A DNA stretch of 21,283 nucleotides from Actinomycetota bacterium (GCA_003164655.1 PLTW01000196.1:24380-45662), one strand, 5' to 3'; shown: positions 1-8,621, counted from the stretch's first letter. Made by a program: numbers and translations. The notes: a model not told the origin generated them from the sequence alone.

Positions 1-65
1 CGCCGGTCCCGCGAGTCGGCCGGCGGGTCGCCAGCCGAGCGCCGGCACCGGCTGCGGCGACGCAC

Positions 66-1052
66 CTAGCGCCTCGCGACCGCCGCTGAGACCGTGTCGA
101 TGTGTGCTATCTCCGCCTCCGTCAGAAGCAGGTCCATGGCCGCCGCGGTCGCTGCCGCCTGCTCCGGCCGCGAGGCGCCCGGTATGGCGACGACCGTGTT
201 TCCGTAGCGGGTCACCAACCACGCCAGAGCGACTTGTGCCAGCGAAGCGCCGTGCGCCTCGCCGACCGCGCGCAGCTCGGCGATCAGCGGCGCCGTGCGC
301 GCCAGGCCCTCGGGTGTGAGGAAGCGGCTGGAGGGGCTGAGCCGCGAGCGGCGGCTCCAGGGCAGCGCCCGGGCGAGGGCCGGATCGTCGTGGTAGCGCC
401 CCGTGAGGATGCCCTGGGCGAGCGGCGAGTAGGCGATCAGCGTGACGCCCAGCCCCTGCGCGGCGGCGAGCACCCCGTTGGACTCGACGCGCCGGTCGAG
501 CAAGTTGATCCGCACCTGGTTGCTGGCGAGGGTGAGTCCTTCGTCGCGCAGGGCGGCGGCGGCCTGCGCCATCTGCTTCGCCGAGAAGTTGGAGACGCCG
601 ACGGCGCGGACCTTGCCCGCCCGGACCAGCGCGGCCATCTCGCGCATCTGCGCCGGGATCGAGGAGAGGCTCCCGGGCATGTGCACCTGGAAGAGGTCGA
701 TGGGGTAGGGCTGCAGGCAGGCGATGCGCGTGCCGATGGTGCGCGCAATGTCGCGCGCCGGCTTGGCGATGGGCAGCCATTTGGTGGCGACCACGACCGT
801 TCCGGGCTCGACGCCGCGGTGCTGGAGGGCGGTGCTGAGGGCGCGCTCGGAGGCGCCGTTGCCGTAGGCCTGGGCGGTGTCGAACCAGCTGACTCCGCCC
901 GTGAGCGCGGCGTCCACGATGGCGTCCATCGTGCCCTGGTCGAGGACCGACCACATGCGCCCAGTCATCCCCTTGCCCTGCGAGAACTGCCAACAGCCCA
1001 GGCCGATCGCAGAGACCTCGACGTCGGTCGTACCCAGCTTGCGTGCGTCCAT
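66..1052 (-). CDS. Aldo/keto reductase
   Basis: A 328-residue cytosolic NAD(P)H-dependent oxidoreductase of the aldo/keto reductase superfamily, a single TIM barrel of normal family length. The usual catalytic tetrad can be placed: Asp58 (in WFDTA), Tyr63, Lys91 (in ATKW) and His124 (in FQVHMP). The ending GNTVVAIPGASRPEQ is the typical C-terminal cofactor-binding segment. The ATG start is preceded by AAGGAG about seven bases upstream. It lies 32 bases downstream of the aldehyde dehydrogenase gene on the same strand, so the two are probably co-transcribed and handle aldehydes or ketones together. The substrate cannot be read from the sequence. The stop is TAG. Confidence 0.93.
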   Translation of the reverse strand: MDARKLGTTDVEVSAIGLGCWQFSQGKGMTGRMWSVLDQGTMDAIVDAALTGGVSWFDTAQAYGNGASERALSTALQHRGVEPGTVVVATKWLPIAKPARDIARTIGTRIACLQPYPIDLFQVHMPGSLSSIPAQMREMAALVRAGKVRAVGVSNFSAKQMAQAAAALRDEGLTLASNQVRINLLDRRVESNGVLAAAQGLGVTLIAYSPLAQGILTGRYHDDPALARALPWSRRSRLSPSSRFLTPEGLARTAPLIAELRAVGEAHGASLAQVALAWLVTRYGNTVVAIPGASRPEQAAATAAAMDLLLTEAEIAHIDTVSAAVARR

Positions 1053-1084
1053 TGGCGCTCCTTACCCTTGACGGTCGGTCTGGA

Positions 1085-2587
1085 CTAGAGAGCCTTTGCG
1101 AAGTCGATCGCAAGCGTCTTGAGATGGGTCACATCGTCGAGTGTGAAACGACCGCCCAACCTGCCATGACCGCTCTTGGTGCCACCACCGCCGCCAAAGG
1201 GCTCGTGTGCCTCCCAGTAGTCGGTGCTGTCGTTGAAGACCACATTGCCGGTGCGCAGACGATCGGCAAACCAGAAACAGCGCTTGATCGATGAGGTGAA
1301 GACCGACATCTGCAGGCCGTAGCCGGTCTCGTTGGCGATCTCGACTGCCTCGTCGTCCGTTGTGTACTGAATGACTGGCGCCACCGGCCCGAAGGTCTCC
1401 TCGAGGTTCAGCAGCATGTCGCGCCGCACGCCGTCGATCACTGTCGGCGGAAAATACAGGCCGGTCGGCCTGCCGGATTCGCGTGCTCCACCGGTGAGGA
1501 TCTCGGCGCCCTTGGCCGTGGCGTCGGCCAGGTGCTCTTCGGTCTTGACCGCGGTGGGTTCGTTGTTGAGCGGACCCATGGTCGTCGCCGGGTCGAAGGG
1601 CTCCCCCAGTCGCCACTTCCTGGTCTCCTCGAGGAGCAGTTCGAGGAAGCGGTCGTGGATGCTGCGCTCGACGAGGATACGCTCAGTGGCGCAGCACACC
1701 TGGCCGGCGTTCAAAAAGCAGCCGAGGGCGGCCGCGGCGGCGGCCGCTTCAAGGTCGGCGTCGGGGCAGACGATCTGCGGTCCGTTGCCGCCTAGCTCCA
1801 TGAGCGTCTGCTTGATGCCGGCTCTCGCGCAGATCGATTCGCCGGTCACCGTCTCGCCCGTGAATCCGACGATGTCGACATCAGGGTGTGAGACGAGACG
1901 GTCGCCGATCACAGATCCGCGGCCGGTGATCAGGTTGAAGATCCCCTTCGGCAGATCGGATTCCTCCAGTGCCTCCTCGATGCAGCGCGCCACGAGGATC
2001 ATGGAGAGCGGCGTCGTCGAGGCCGGCTTCATGACCATCGTGTTGCCCGCCGCGAGACCCGGGCCGATGTACTCGGACGGGATCACCGTCGGGAAGTTCC
2101 AGGGGGTGATCACGGCCATGACACCGAACGGCTCGCGAAAGCTCAGCAGGCGCTTGTTGGGGTCGCGCATGGCGATCACAGGCGTTTCCATGCGCACGAC
2201 GTCTTCGGCGGCCAGCTGAAAGTTGAGCGCCACCTCCAGCACCTCGGGCAAGGCCTCTGTTGCGAAGGGCTTGCCCTCTTCAGCGCTCAGCACGCAAGCG
2301 ATGGTCTCAGCGCGTTGCCTGATGAGCTCGGCCATCCTCAGAACGATGGCAGAGCGTTCGTAGACGTGGAGTCCCTTGAAGGCCGGCCACGCGGCTTTCG
2401 CCGCGGCGACCGCGGCATCGACGTCGGCGGCCGCACAGCTCGGCACCTCAGCCAGCAGCGCGCCGGTCGCCGGGCTGCGCACCTCGAAGCGGCTGCCGGA
2501 GCGTGCCTCACCCCACTCGCCGGCGATCAGGTTCGTCTTGTCCCCGAGCTCTTTCGGTATCGCAGTGCCGGCGCTCGTCGTGGTCAT
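1085..2587 (-). CDS. NAD(P)-dependent aldehyde dehydrogenase
   Basis: A 500-residue member of the aldehyde dehydrogenase superfamily, oxidising an aldehyde to its acid in the cytosol. Visible motifs in order are TPWNFP (161-166, with the oxyanion-hole Asn), Lys187 in VMKPAS (cofactor ribose), FTGE (242-245), the general base Glu264 in MELGGNGP, and the catalytic Cys298 in GQVCCATER. Length is normal and no key residue is missing. The start is ATG with GGAGGGATC just upstream. It is the first gene of a probable two-gene operon with the aldo/keto reductase. The family acts on many aldehydes. Proximity to methylamine genes is not enough to assign a methylated-amine-derived substrate. The stop is TAG. 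Confidence 0.95.
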   Translation of the reverse strand: MTTTSAGTAIPKELGDKTNLIAGEWGEARSGSRFEVRSPATGALLAEVPSCAAADVDAAVAAAKAAWPAFKGLHVYERSAIVLRMAELIRQRAETIACVLSAEEGKPFATEALPEVLEVALNFQLAAEDVVRMETPVIAMRDPNKRLLSFREPFGVMAVITPWNFPTVIPSEYIGPGLAAGNTMVMKPASTTPLSMILVARCIEEALEESDLPKGIFNLITGRGSVIGDRLVSHPDVDIVGFTGETVTGESICARAGIKQTLMELGGNGPQIVCPDADLEAAAAAAALGCFLNAGQVCCATERILVERSIHDRFLELLLEETRKWRLGEPFDPATTMGPLNNEPTAVKTEEHLADATAKGAEILTGGARESGRPTGLYFPPTVIDGVRRDMLLNLEETFGPVAPVIQYTTDDEAVEIANETGYGLQMSVFTSSIKRCFWFADRLRTGNVVFNDSTDYWEAHEPFGGGGGTKSGHGRLGGRFTLDDVTHLKTLAIDFAKAL

Positions 2588-2611
2588 GACCTGATCCCTC
2601 CGCGTCGTGTG

Positions 2612-2649
2612 ATATTAGCGCGAGAACGGCCTCTCAAGTACGGCCTCTC
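2612..2649 (-). promoter_or_regulatory. Putative promoter of the aldehyde dehydrogenase operon with two direct repeats
   Basis: On the minus strand a TAATAT -10 box (2612-2617) is followed upstream, after 17 bases, by a weak -35 TACTTG (2635-2640). Two direct copies of GAGAGGCCGT (plus-strand ACGGCCTCTC at 2626-2635 and 2640-2649, 14 bases apart) lie over the spacer and the -35 region. This arrangement suits a regulator-binding site. The promoter call is inference. Confidence 0.4.
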
Positions 2650-2723
2650 GAGTGAGCGCCGGCAGTCTGTAGTCGTCCTGCTTGCCTGCACCGAAGGCTG
2701 CGCCCAATACCCGGCGCCGGGTA

Positions 2724-4694
2724 TTACGGCGCGAAGCCTCCGGTGGTCGTCGTCAGGATGTCGGCCCCCCGGCCGGCTACCCAGCCACGCGTGCGGCTCA
2801 CGAAGCTCAGCGCCGTGAGGCCGCCGGTCGGCCCGACGTACTGTCTGACCCACTTCGCTCCGCCGTCAGTGGTGGCGATGATGGTGTCCTGGCTGACTGC
2901 CCAGCCGTGGGTGGCGTCGGCGAAGACGACGTCGCGCAGCTCGAGGTCCCACGCGGCCGGCTCTGTCAGCCGCGTCCAGTCAGCGCCGCCGTTCACCGTG
3001 CGGAAGATCTCGGTGTAGCCGTTGCCTGAGCCCACGGCGACGGCGTGCCTGGCATCGGTGCAGCTGACGCTGGTCAGCGCGGCGTCGCTCGAATTGCCGT
3101 CCGTGGGCGGCCCGTAGGTGCGCTGCCTGGTCCAGGTCGTGCCACCATCGTGGGTGCCCAGGATCACGGTGACATTGGTGCCGGCGTCGCCGACGACCTC
3201 ACCGACGGCCCAGCCGTGCCGGGCGTCGGCGAAAGCGACGGCGTTGAGCGCAACGTCGCCGCCGGGGAATCTCTGCCGGACCCAGGAAAGCCCGCCGTCG
3301 GTGGTGTGCAGCACGACGCCGCCGCTGACGTCGCCCCAGTCTCTGCCGCCGACCGCCCAGCCCTGCTTGGCGTTGACAAATGCGACCCCGGCGAGGTCGT
3401 AGGGGAGCCCGTCGACGCCCGCCGCCTGGGGCGTCCAGGTGGCGCCGCCGTCGCTCGAGTGCACAACGACGGCGCTGCTGGTGCCGTTCAGCCAGTCGTT
3501 GCTGCCACCGACCGCCCAGCCGTGGTCGGCATCGACGAAGCTCACGCCGTGCAGATCCTGGTCGGTGCCCGAGGTCTGCGGCGTCCACTGCGTGCCGCCG
3601 TCTGAGGTGTTGAGGATCTCGCCCGACTGACCGACGCTCCAGCCCGTATGGGGGTCGATAAACTGCAGGGCGTCCAGCTCGCCGGAAAAGTCGCCGGCCG
3701 TAGCGATGACGGGTGACCAGCTGAGGCCGCCGTCGCTTGAGTGGCTCAGCTGGACGCCGCTGCCGCCGCCGCCGATCACGGCGCTCGCGGTCGCGGGCGC
3801 TGCGACGAACGACCAGCCGGACGACGGCGTGGTGGTCTGCGCTGTCCAGGTCGTGCCGCCGTCCGTGGTGCGGTACACGCCGCCGCCGGCGAGCGCCCAA
3901 CCGTGCTGCGAGTCGGTAAAGGCCATCTGCCCGGCGCCCTGCTTGTTGGAGAGCTGGACCGTCCAGTGTGCCCCACCGTCGCTTGTGTATGACAGGCCCT
4001 GGTCGCCGGCGACCCAGCCATCGCGCAGATTGGCGAAGTGCAGGTCGGCCAGGAGCGCGGGGTGATGGACGACGAACCGTTTCCAGGTGCGGCCACCGTT
4101 GTCGGTGCGCAGCACCGCGTCCACGTCGTCGCAGACCCAGGCGTGGCGAACGCCCAGGGCCTGCACGTTGACCAGCCAGTCGACGCGGGGCACGCGGTGC
4201 AGCGACCAGTGCAGGCCGCCGTCGAGGGTGTGCGCCGCGACGCTTCCGCTCACCGCCCAGCCGACCTTCCTTGTGCTGAAGCTGACGGCGTCGAGACCCC
4301 CGACCAGTCTGAGGCGGACCCGGGTCCAGCGCTTGCCGCCGTCGGTCGTGCGATACAGGATGGCCGTGCCGCGGCCGCCCGCAGGATAACCGACGGCCCA
4401 ACCGTGGGTGGCGTCGACGAAGGTGATGTCGGTGAAGTCGACGGTATGCCGGGCCTGCACGGTGAGGGTGAGGCCGCCGTTCGTGGTGCGGAAGATGTCG
4501 CCGCCGCTGATCAGCCAGCCGTGCGTGGCATTGAGAAACCAACCGTCGACGTAGGGGCTGCCCTGAGGCAGCGGATTCTGCCAGCTCCAGCCGCCGTTGC
4601 CGGTGGAAAGGGCCGCGGCCGAGCCGGCCACCAGGAGGAGTGCCAGCCAGGTCGCTGCCGATGCGACCGCGATCCAGATCAGGGGACGTCGCAT
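2724..4694 (-). CDS. Secreted YCF48/BNR-repeat beta-propeller protein
   Basis: A 656-residue protein with a signal peptide (basic MRR, then a hydrophobic stretch to about residue 28 ending in AGSAAALS). The rest is built almost entirely of repeats of the form HGWAVG...TTDGGxxW. I count thirteen copies of the [DN]GGxxW-like motif. This is the YCF48/photosynthesis-system-II-assembly-factor-like and BNR pattern that folds into beta-propellers. In non-photosynthetic bacteria such proteins are extracellular and of unknown role, so no enzyme activity is claimed. An ATG twelve bases further upstream is in frame, but GGAGG sits correctly before the ATG at 4694, so I chose that start. It is divergent from mtbB. 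The stop is TAA. Confidence 0.85.
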   Translation of the reverse strand: MRRPLIWIAVASAATWLALLLVAGSAAALSTGNGGWSWQNPLPQGSPYVDGWFLNATHGWLISGGDIFRTTNGGLTLTVQARHTVDFTDITFVDATHGWAVGYPAGGRGTAILYRTTDGGKRWTRVRLRLVGGLDAVSFSTRKVGWAVSGSVAAHTLDGGLHWSLHRVPRVDWLVNVQALGVRHAWVCDDVDAVLRTDNGGRTWKRFVVHHPALLADLHFANLRDGWVAGDQGLSYTSDGGAHWTVQLSNKQGAGQMAFTDSQHGWALAGGGVYRTTDGGTTWTAQTTTPSSGWSFVAAPATASAVIGGGGSGVQLSHSSDGGLSWSPVIATAGDFSGELDALQFIDPHTGWSVGQSGEILNTSDGGTQWTPQTSGTDQDLHGVSFVDADHGWAVGGSNDWLNGTSSAVVVHSSDGGATWTPQAAGVDGLPYDLAGVAFVNAKQGWAVGGRDWGDVSGGVVLHTTDGGLSWVRQRFPGGDVALNAVAFADARHGWAVGEVVGDAGTNVTVILGTHDGGTTWTRQRTYGPPTDGNSSDAALTSVSCTDARHAVAVGSGNGYTEIFRTVNGGADWTRLTEPAAWDLELRDVVFADATHGWAVSQDTIIATTDGGAKWVRQYVGPTGGLTALSFVSRTRGWVAGRGADILTTTTGGFAP

Positions 4695-4899
4695 GAGAGC
4701 CTCCATCCGTCGTGAGACGAGGATGACAGCATAACCCTGCTCGTGCGAATCGGGGCGTCGCGGACAGGCGCCAGGCGGCCTCGGCTGCTCTTCTCATGCG
4801 CTTTCGCGTTCCCGACGGCGCGGACCTGAACCTGTCGAGCGTCATTGCCGCCGGACCTGATTGCCGTGGTGGTTGCGATGGCGATGCGTACGGCCGACC

Positions 4900-4929
4900 T
4901 TGACATTCCCGCGGGGTCGCCGGTATCGT
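4900..4929 (+). promoter_or_regulatory. Putative mtbB promoter
   Basis: A perfect TTGACA (4900-4905) is followed after 18 bases by TATCGT (4924-4929), which fits a TANNNT -10 box. The 16-bp palindrome begins 12 bases downstream, where transcription would start or just after it. This is the only good promoter in the 292-base divergent gap between the beta-propeller gene and mtbB. I saw nothing else in that gap. Confidence 0.55.
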
Positions 4930-4941
4930 CGTGTGCGTCGG

Positions 4942-4957
4942 TTAGTTATGTAACTAA
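4942..4957 (+). promoter_or_regulatory. Operator 1: 16-bp palindrome before mtbB
   Basis: TTAGTTA-TG-TAACTAA is a perfect inverted repeat with 7-bp arms, and it is AT-rich in a very GC-rich background. The identical 16 bases, preceded by the same G, occur before mttB at 8622-8637. Position downstream of the -10 box suits a repressor. The TetR-type regulator at 7850-8482 is the likely partner. That pairing is inference. Confidence 0.75.
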
Positions 4958-4986
4958 ACAAGAACACGGCGAGGGAAACTGGGGAC

Positions 4987-6387
4987 ATGGCGCATCGCAT
5001 ACCCACACGCCTCGGAGACGGCTCTCTTGCGGAGATGACCCCTGCCGAGATCGAGGCAGACCTGGAAGCGGGAGTCGAGGCTGCGATCCGGCGTGCCAAG
5101 GTAGACCCGCTTGCGTCCGACGAGCTCGCGCACCTCTTGGACATCTTCACATCGCCCGCCAGGTTCAGCGCGGTCGATTACGGCGACGAGGTCGTTCTGA
5201 GCTTCGACGGCGCTGGCAACGGCGACACGGGACTACCGGTCACCGAGCAAGTCCTCTATCAGAACCACCATGGCGCCGACTCGATCGAGCTCTGGCATCA
5301 CGACTACTCCTACAAGGCCGTGCGCACCGTCCTTTCCTTCCAGGCGCAGATGATGAAGGACGCTCAGATGCAGACGGTGATTCCCCTGAACTATGGGGCG
5401 ATGCCTGACCTTGGCCGCTACTCGAAGCCCGACGGCTCGGCGGAGAACTGGTCGCAACTCCTGCCTTTGGGCAAGATCGAGGAGGCGCGCCGCGCCCAGG
5501 AAGATGCCATCGGTCTCCTCGAGCACGACATGCTGATCGTCGCCGAGACTATGATCGCAGCCGGCGCCGACGGCTTGGACTTCGACACGGCCGGTGCGGC
5601 GGGCGACGCTGACTTGCTGGCTACGCTTCGGGTGGTGAGGCAGATCCGCGATCGCTGGCCGGACATCGGTGTCGAGGTCGGCCAGGCCGGCGAGCTCGTG
5701 CTCGGCATGCACGGTCAGCTGGAGTACGAGGGCCGCAGGCTTGCCGGAATGTGGCCGCTCGAGCAGCTGCGCGCCGTCACTGCGGCCGGTGCCACGATCT
5801 TCGGCCCCGCGGTCAACGTCAACACGACCAAGTCGCTGGCCTGGAACACGGCGCGTGCCTGCGCGCTCGTGAAGCCGGTGACGGCCGAGGCGACCATCCC
5901 GGTACACATGAACGCCGGCATGGGCGTCGGCGGGGTGCCGATGTCCCCTTACCCTCCGGTCGATGCCACGTCGCGGGCCTCGCGTGCGCTCGTCGACATC
6001 CTCAAGCTGGACGGGTTGTAGGTAGGTGTGGGGGACCCCTTGGGGATGGCCTCCACACACGCGCTCGCCTCGGGGATGGGCGGGATGCGGACCGCCGGAG
6101 ATCTGGTGGCCCGCATGCAGATCACCCGAGGCATGCGTCTTCCGCAGGCCAAACACTACGTCGCCGAGAGGCTGGGATGCTCGGTGCTGGACCTTAGTGA
6201 CACGATCGCCATGCACGACCTGCGCCGCGACTTCGGTCTCGGCAGGATCCAGGTGCAGGATCTGACCTACCCCGACCAGCCCGGCGCCATCGAGGCCAAG
6301 TTCCACATCGCCGAGACGCTCGACGTGCCCGTGAACTCGGTGGAGTGCTTCAAGCGCCACACGACCCTGGCCCGGGTGAGGTCATGA
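4987..6387 (+). CDS. mtbB: Dimethylamine:corrinoid methyltransferase with in-frame TAG (pyrrolysine)
   Basis: The enzyme moves a methyl group from dimethylamine to a corrinoid protein. The reading frame runs from ATG 4987 to TGA 6385-6387 and is interrupted only by TAG at 6019-6021, codon 345. The protein is 466 residues including that codon, as in methanogen MtbB (about 467). Before the TAG are MGVGGVPM and the PPVDATSRASRA segment. Directly after it, in the same frame, VGVGDPLGM and AGDLVARMQ continue the family sequence. In characterised MtbB this residue is pyrrolysine, which binds the amine at the active site. It is the first gene of a unit with the MttB-like gene, which it overlaps by ATGA. 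An upstream promoter and palindrome suggest repression by the nearby TetR protein. A gene call that stops at 6021 would wrongly split it in two. Confidence 0.95.
6019..6021 (+). other. mtbB: In-frame amber codon of mtbB, probable pyrrolysine codon
   Basis: TAG lies between the codons for LDGL and VGVGDPLGM, at the known pyrrolysine position of the MtbB family. A possible 9-bp stem-loop starts four bases later. Confidence 0.93.
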
Positions 6388-7853
6388 CCTCTCAACTGGA
6401 CCTGAGCCGACCACAGCCGCTGCTGCCGCTACGCTCGGATTTCAAGGTCACCTTCTATGATCGCGCGCGACTCGACCGCTACAGGGGCGCGGTGCTACAG
6501 GTCCTCGAGCACACCGGCGTGCGCTTCGCCTCGCCCAAGGCGCTCGCCATCCTGGAGGAGCACGGCGCGACAGTCGACCGTGCGTCCGCGGTCGTGCGCT
6601 TCGCGCCCGAGCTGGTGGCGCGCGCCCTCGCAAGCGCGCCGCGCACCTTCTGGCTGGGTTCGCGCGACGGGGACCTCGACCTCGACCTGGCCGCGGGAGA
6701 CACCTTCAACACGACCAACGGCTGCGGCACCGAGGTCATCGACTGGCACAGCGGCGTCCGCCGGCAACCGACCAAGACGGACCTTGAGGCCATCACGCGC
6801 ATGATCGACTACCTCGGCTCGCTGCAGTTCTGGTGGCCGAACGTCGCCGCCGCCGACTGCGGCGACACTCACACACTGCACGAGTTGCAAGCAGCTTGGG
6901 ACAACACCGGCAAGCATCTCCAGGGCATGGTTCAAGGCGAACGCGAGGCACGCTATGCGGTGGAGATGGCCACGGTGATCGCCGGCGGACCCGAGGAGCT
7001 TCGCCGTCGCCCGCCGCTGAGCGACCTGATCGGTACCGTGCAGCCGCTCGTGAACGACAAGGACGGCGTGGAGGCGGCCCTCGTGTTCGCCGAGGCCGGC
7101 ATCCCGGTGTGCTTTGTGACGATGCCGACCTTCGGGACCACGGCGCCCGCGACAAAAGCCGGCGCCTACGTGCTCGGCTTCGCCGAGCTCATCAGCGCGA
7201 CCGTGCTCATCCAGCTCGCCCACCCGGGCGCGCCGGTGATCCTCTTCCCGCTGCCGGTGCACGCCGATCCCAGGACAGCCGCGCTGGTCACCGCTCCGCT
7301 CAATCATCGCGGCCTCTTTCTGCCGACTGAGTTGGCGCACCACTTCGGGCTGCCGGCGATGAGCGGGTACGCCGGCACAGACGACGACCTGCCGGGCACC
7401 TGGCTGGCCGCCGCCGAAACGGCCCACACACTGATGGTAGCGGGCCTTGTCGGCTCGGAGCTCATGACCACGATCGGCCTCACCAATCGCTACCAGCTGT
7501 TCACCCCCGAACACATGATGCTCGACGACGACCTCTACCATCGCGCCGCTAACGCCTTCAAAGACCTGGACCTGGACGAGGAGACACTGGCGCTTGATGT
7601 CATCGACGCGGTCGGGCCCGGCGGACACTTCCTGGGGCAGTCGCACACTCGCCGGCACATGAAAGAGACTGTCGAGCGGTCGATCGGACAGGAGATCGGC
7701 CCCGACGGTGCTCACTACCGCAACGCGCTCGAGGTCGCCCGCGAACGCGGGCTGGACATCCTCGAGCACTACGTCCCGGCGCCGCTCGCCCAGGACAAGG
7801 CAAAGGAGCTGCGGCGGATCGTCGCCGCCGCCGACGCTGAGCTGCGGAACTAG
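6384..7853 (+). CDS. MttB-superfamily corrinoid methyltransferase without pyrrolysine
   Basis: A 489-residue member of the trimethylamine methyltransferase (MttB) superfamily with no internal stop. The ATG at 6384 overlaps the mtbB stop as ATGA, showing translational coupling; a longer upstream frame would run deep into mtbB. Aligning AGL-Pyl-TDSK of MttB with GYAGTDDD here puts Gly331 (codon 7374-7376) at the pyrrolysine position. Known non-pyrrolysine relatives, such as glycine betaine methyltransferase MtgB, demethylate quaternary amines like glycine betaine, proline betaine or carnitine. The substrate here cannot be told. It may widen the range of amines fed to the same corrinoid protein. 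Its TAG stop shares the palindromic tetramer CTAG with the converging TetR gene. Confidence 0.9.
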   Translation: MTSQLDLSRPQPLLPLRSDFKVTFYDRARLDRYRGAVLQVLEHTGVRFASPKALAILEEHGATVDRASAVVRFAPELVARALASAPRTFWLGSRDGDLDLDLAAGDTFNTTNGCGTEVIDWHSGVRRQPTKTDLEAITRMIDYLGSLQFWWPNVAAADCGDTHTLHELQAAWDNTGKHLQGMVQGEREARYAVEMATVIAGGPEELRRRPPLSDLIGTVQPLVNDKDGVEAALVFAEAGIPVCFVTMPTFGTTAPATKAGAYVLGFAELISATVLIQLAHPGAPVILFPLPVHADPRTAALVTAPLNHRGLFLPTELAHHFGLPAMSGYAGTDDDLPGTWLAAAETAHTLMVAGLVGSELMTTIGLTNRYQLFTPEHMMLDDDLYHRAANAFKDLDLDEETLALDVIDAVGPGGHFLGQSHTRRHMKETVERSIGQEIGPDGAHYRNALEVARERGLDILEHYVPAPLAQDKAKELRRIVAAADAELRN

Positions 7854-8482
7854 GCCTTCGGGTCCTGGTCGGAGGCGCGGCCGTCGAGGTAGTCGAGGAT
7901 GAGCTGCCGCCAGACCTCGAAGGCGGGGCCGACGTCGAGCTCGGGATCGACCTGGACCTGCAAAGCAACACCATCGGCAATCGCCACCGTGAGCAACGCC
8001 AGTGGCTCAAGCTGCGAAGGGTGCTCGGTGCTCGCCTGCGCGCCCAGAGCCCAGGCGTCCAGCTTGCGATACCAGTCAAACAAGGCGCCCAAGTGCGGCC
8101 TCAGCTCCGCGTCGCGCAAGATGTGCGGCACGAGCTCGTAGAACATCTGGTAGCCGTCCAGGTCTTTGGCGTAGGTCTGGTGCAGCCGAAACAGGGCGCG
8201 GAGACGCTCGCCGCCGGGGGGCACGCTTGCGAGCTCCTCGATGAGCTCGAGGCTCTCCAGGTACATGACCGAGTCGATCAGCGTGGCGATGAGACCGGCC
8301 TTGCTGCCGAAGTGGTAGCGGATGAGGGCGGGGTTCTCGGCGGCTTCCTCTGCGATGTTGGCGAAGGTGAGCGCTCGAAAGCCGTCGCGGGCGAGCACGC
8401 GTTTCGCGGCCTCGAGGATGCGCGCCGCAGTCGGTGACAAGTGCGGCGTCGGGTCCTCTATCGGTATCTCGTACCTCGCCAA
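7850..8482 (-). CDS. TetR-family transcriptional regulator, probable repressor of the methylamine genes
   Basis: A 210-residue TetR-type regulator. Residues about 16-63 form the DNA-binding domain, ending in the typical IRYHFGSKAGL recognition segment. The C-terminal part would be the ligand-binding and dimerisation domain, and its ligand is unknown. The start is TTG at 8482, with AAGGGAAG a few bases upstream. It is divergent from mttB and convergent with the MttB-like gene. The palindrome at 8622-8637 lies between it and mttB, and an identical copy precedes mtbB, so this is the best candidate to bind both. An amine or a derivative would be a sensible inducer, but that is inference. It is clearly related to the second TetR protein at 12786 in its N-terminal domain. 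The stop is TAG. Confidence 0.9.
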   Translation of the reverse strand: MARYEIPIEDPTPHLSPTAARILEAAKRVLARDGFRALTFANIAEEAAENPALIRYHFGSKAGLIATLIDSVMYLESLELIEELASVPPGGERLRALFRLHQTYAKDLDGYQMFYELVPHILRDAELRPHLGALFDWYRKLDAWALGAQASTEHPSQLEPLALLTVAIADGVALQVQVDPELDVGPAFEVWRQLILDYLDGRASDQDPKA

Positions 8483-8560
8483 GGCCAGCTTCCCTTCGTT
8501 TGCCCGGAGGCCCGCGCAACCGAGGCAGGCCCCGCCAGAGGATATCCACCGGACCGCCGG

Positions 8561-8586
8561 CCCGCCACTGCCGGGGAGTGGGCGGG
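8561..8586. other. Hairpin between the TetR gene and the mttB promoter
   Basis: CCCGCCACT (8561-8569) pairs with AGTGGGCGGG (8577-8586) across a 7-base loop with one bulged G, ending just before the -35 box of mttB. It could be a further protein site or a chance structure in GC-rich DNA. There is no clear T-run. Confidence 0.35.
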
Positions 8587-8589
8587 GTC

Positions 8590-8617
8590 TTGACAGCCTC
8601 CCACCGCCTGCTAGTGT
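8590..8617 (+). promoter_or_regulatory. Putative mttB promoter
   Basis: A perfect TTGACA (8590-8595) is followed after 16 bases by TAGTGT (8612-8617), a TANNNT box. The palindrome starts four bases later. The layout matches the mtbB promoter except that the -35 to palindrome distance is 10 bases shorter, close to one turn of DNA. Confidence 0.55.
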
Positions 8618-8621
8618 ACCG

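Noticed and set aside
2760..4560. Repeated DNA in the beta-propeller gene as a tandem repeat or CRISPR-like array
   Set aside because: The repeat is at protein level ([DN]GGxxW). Spacing and DNA sequence vary, and it lies in one coding frame.
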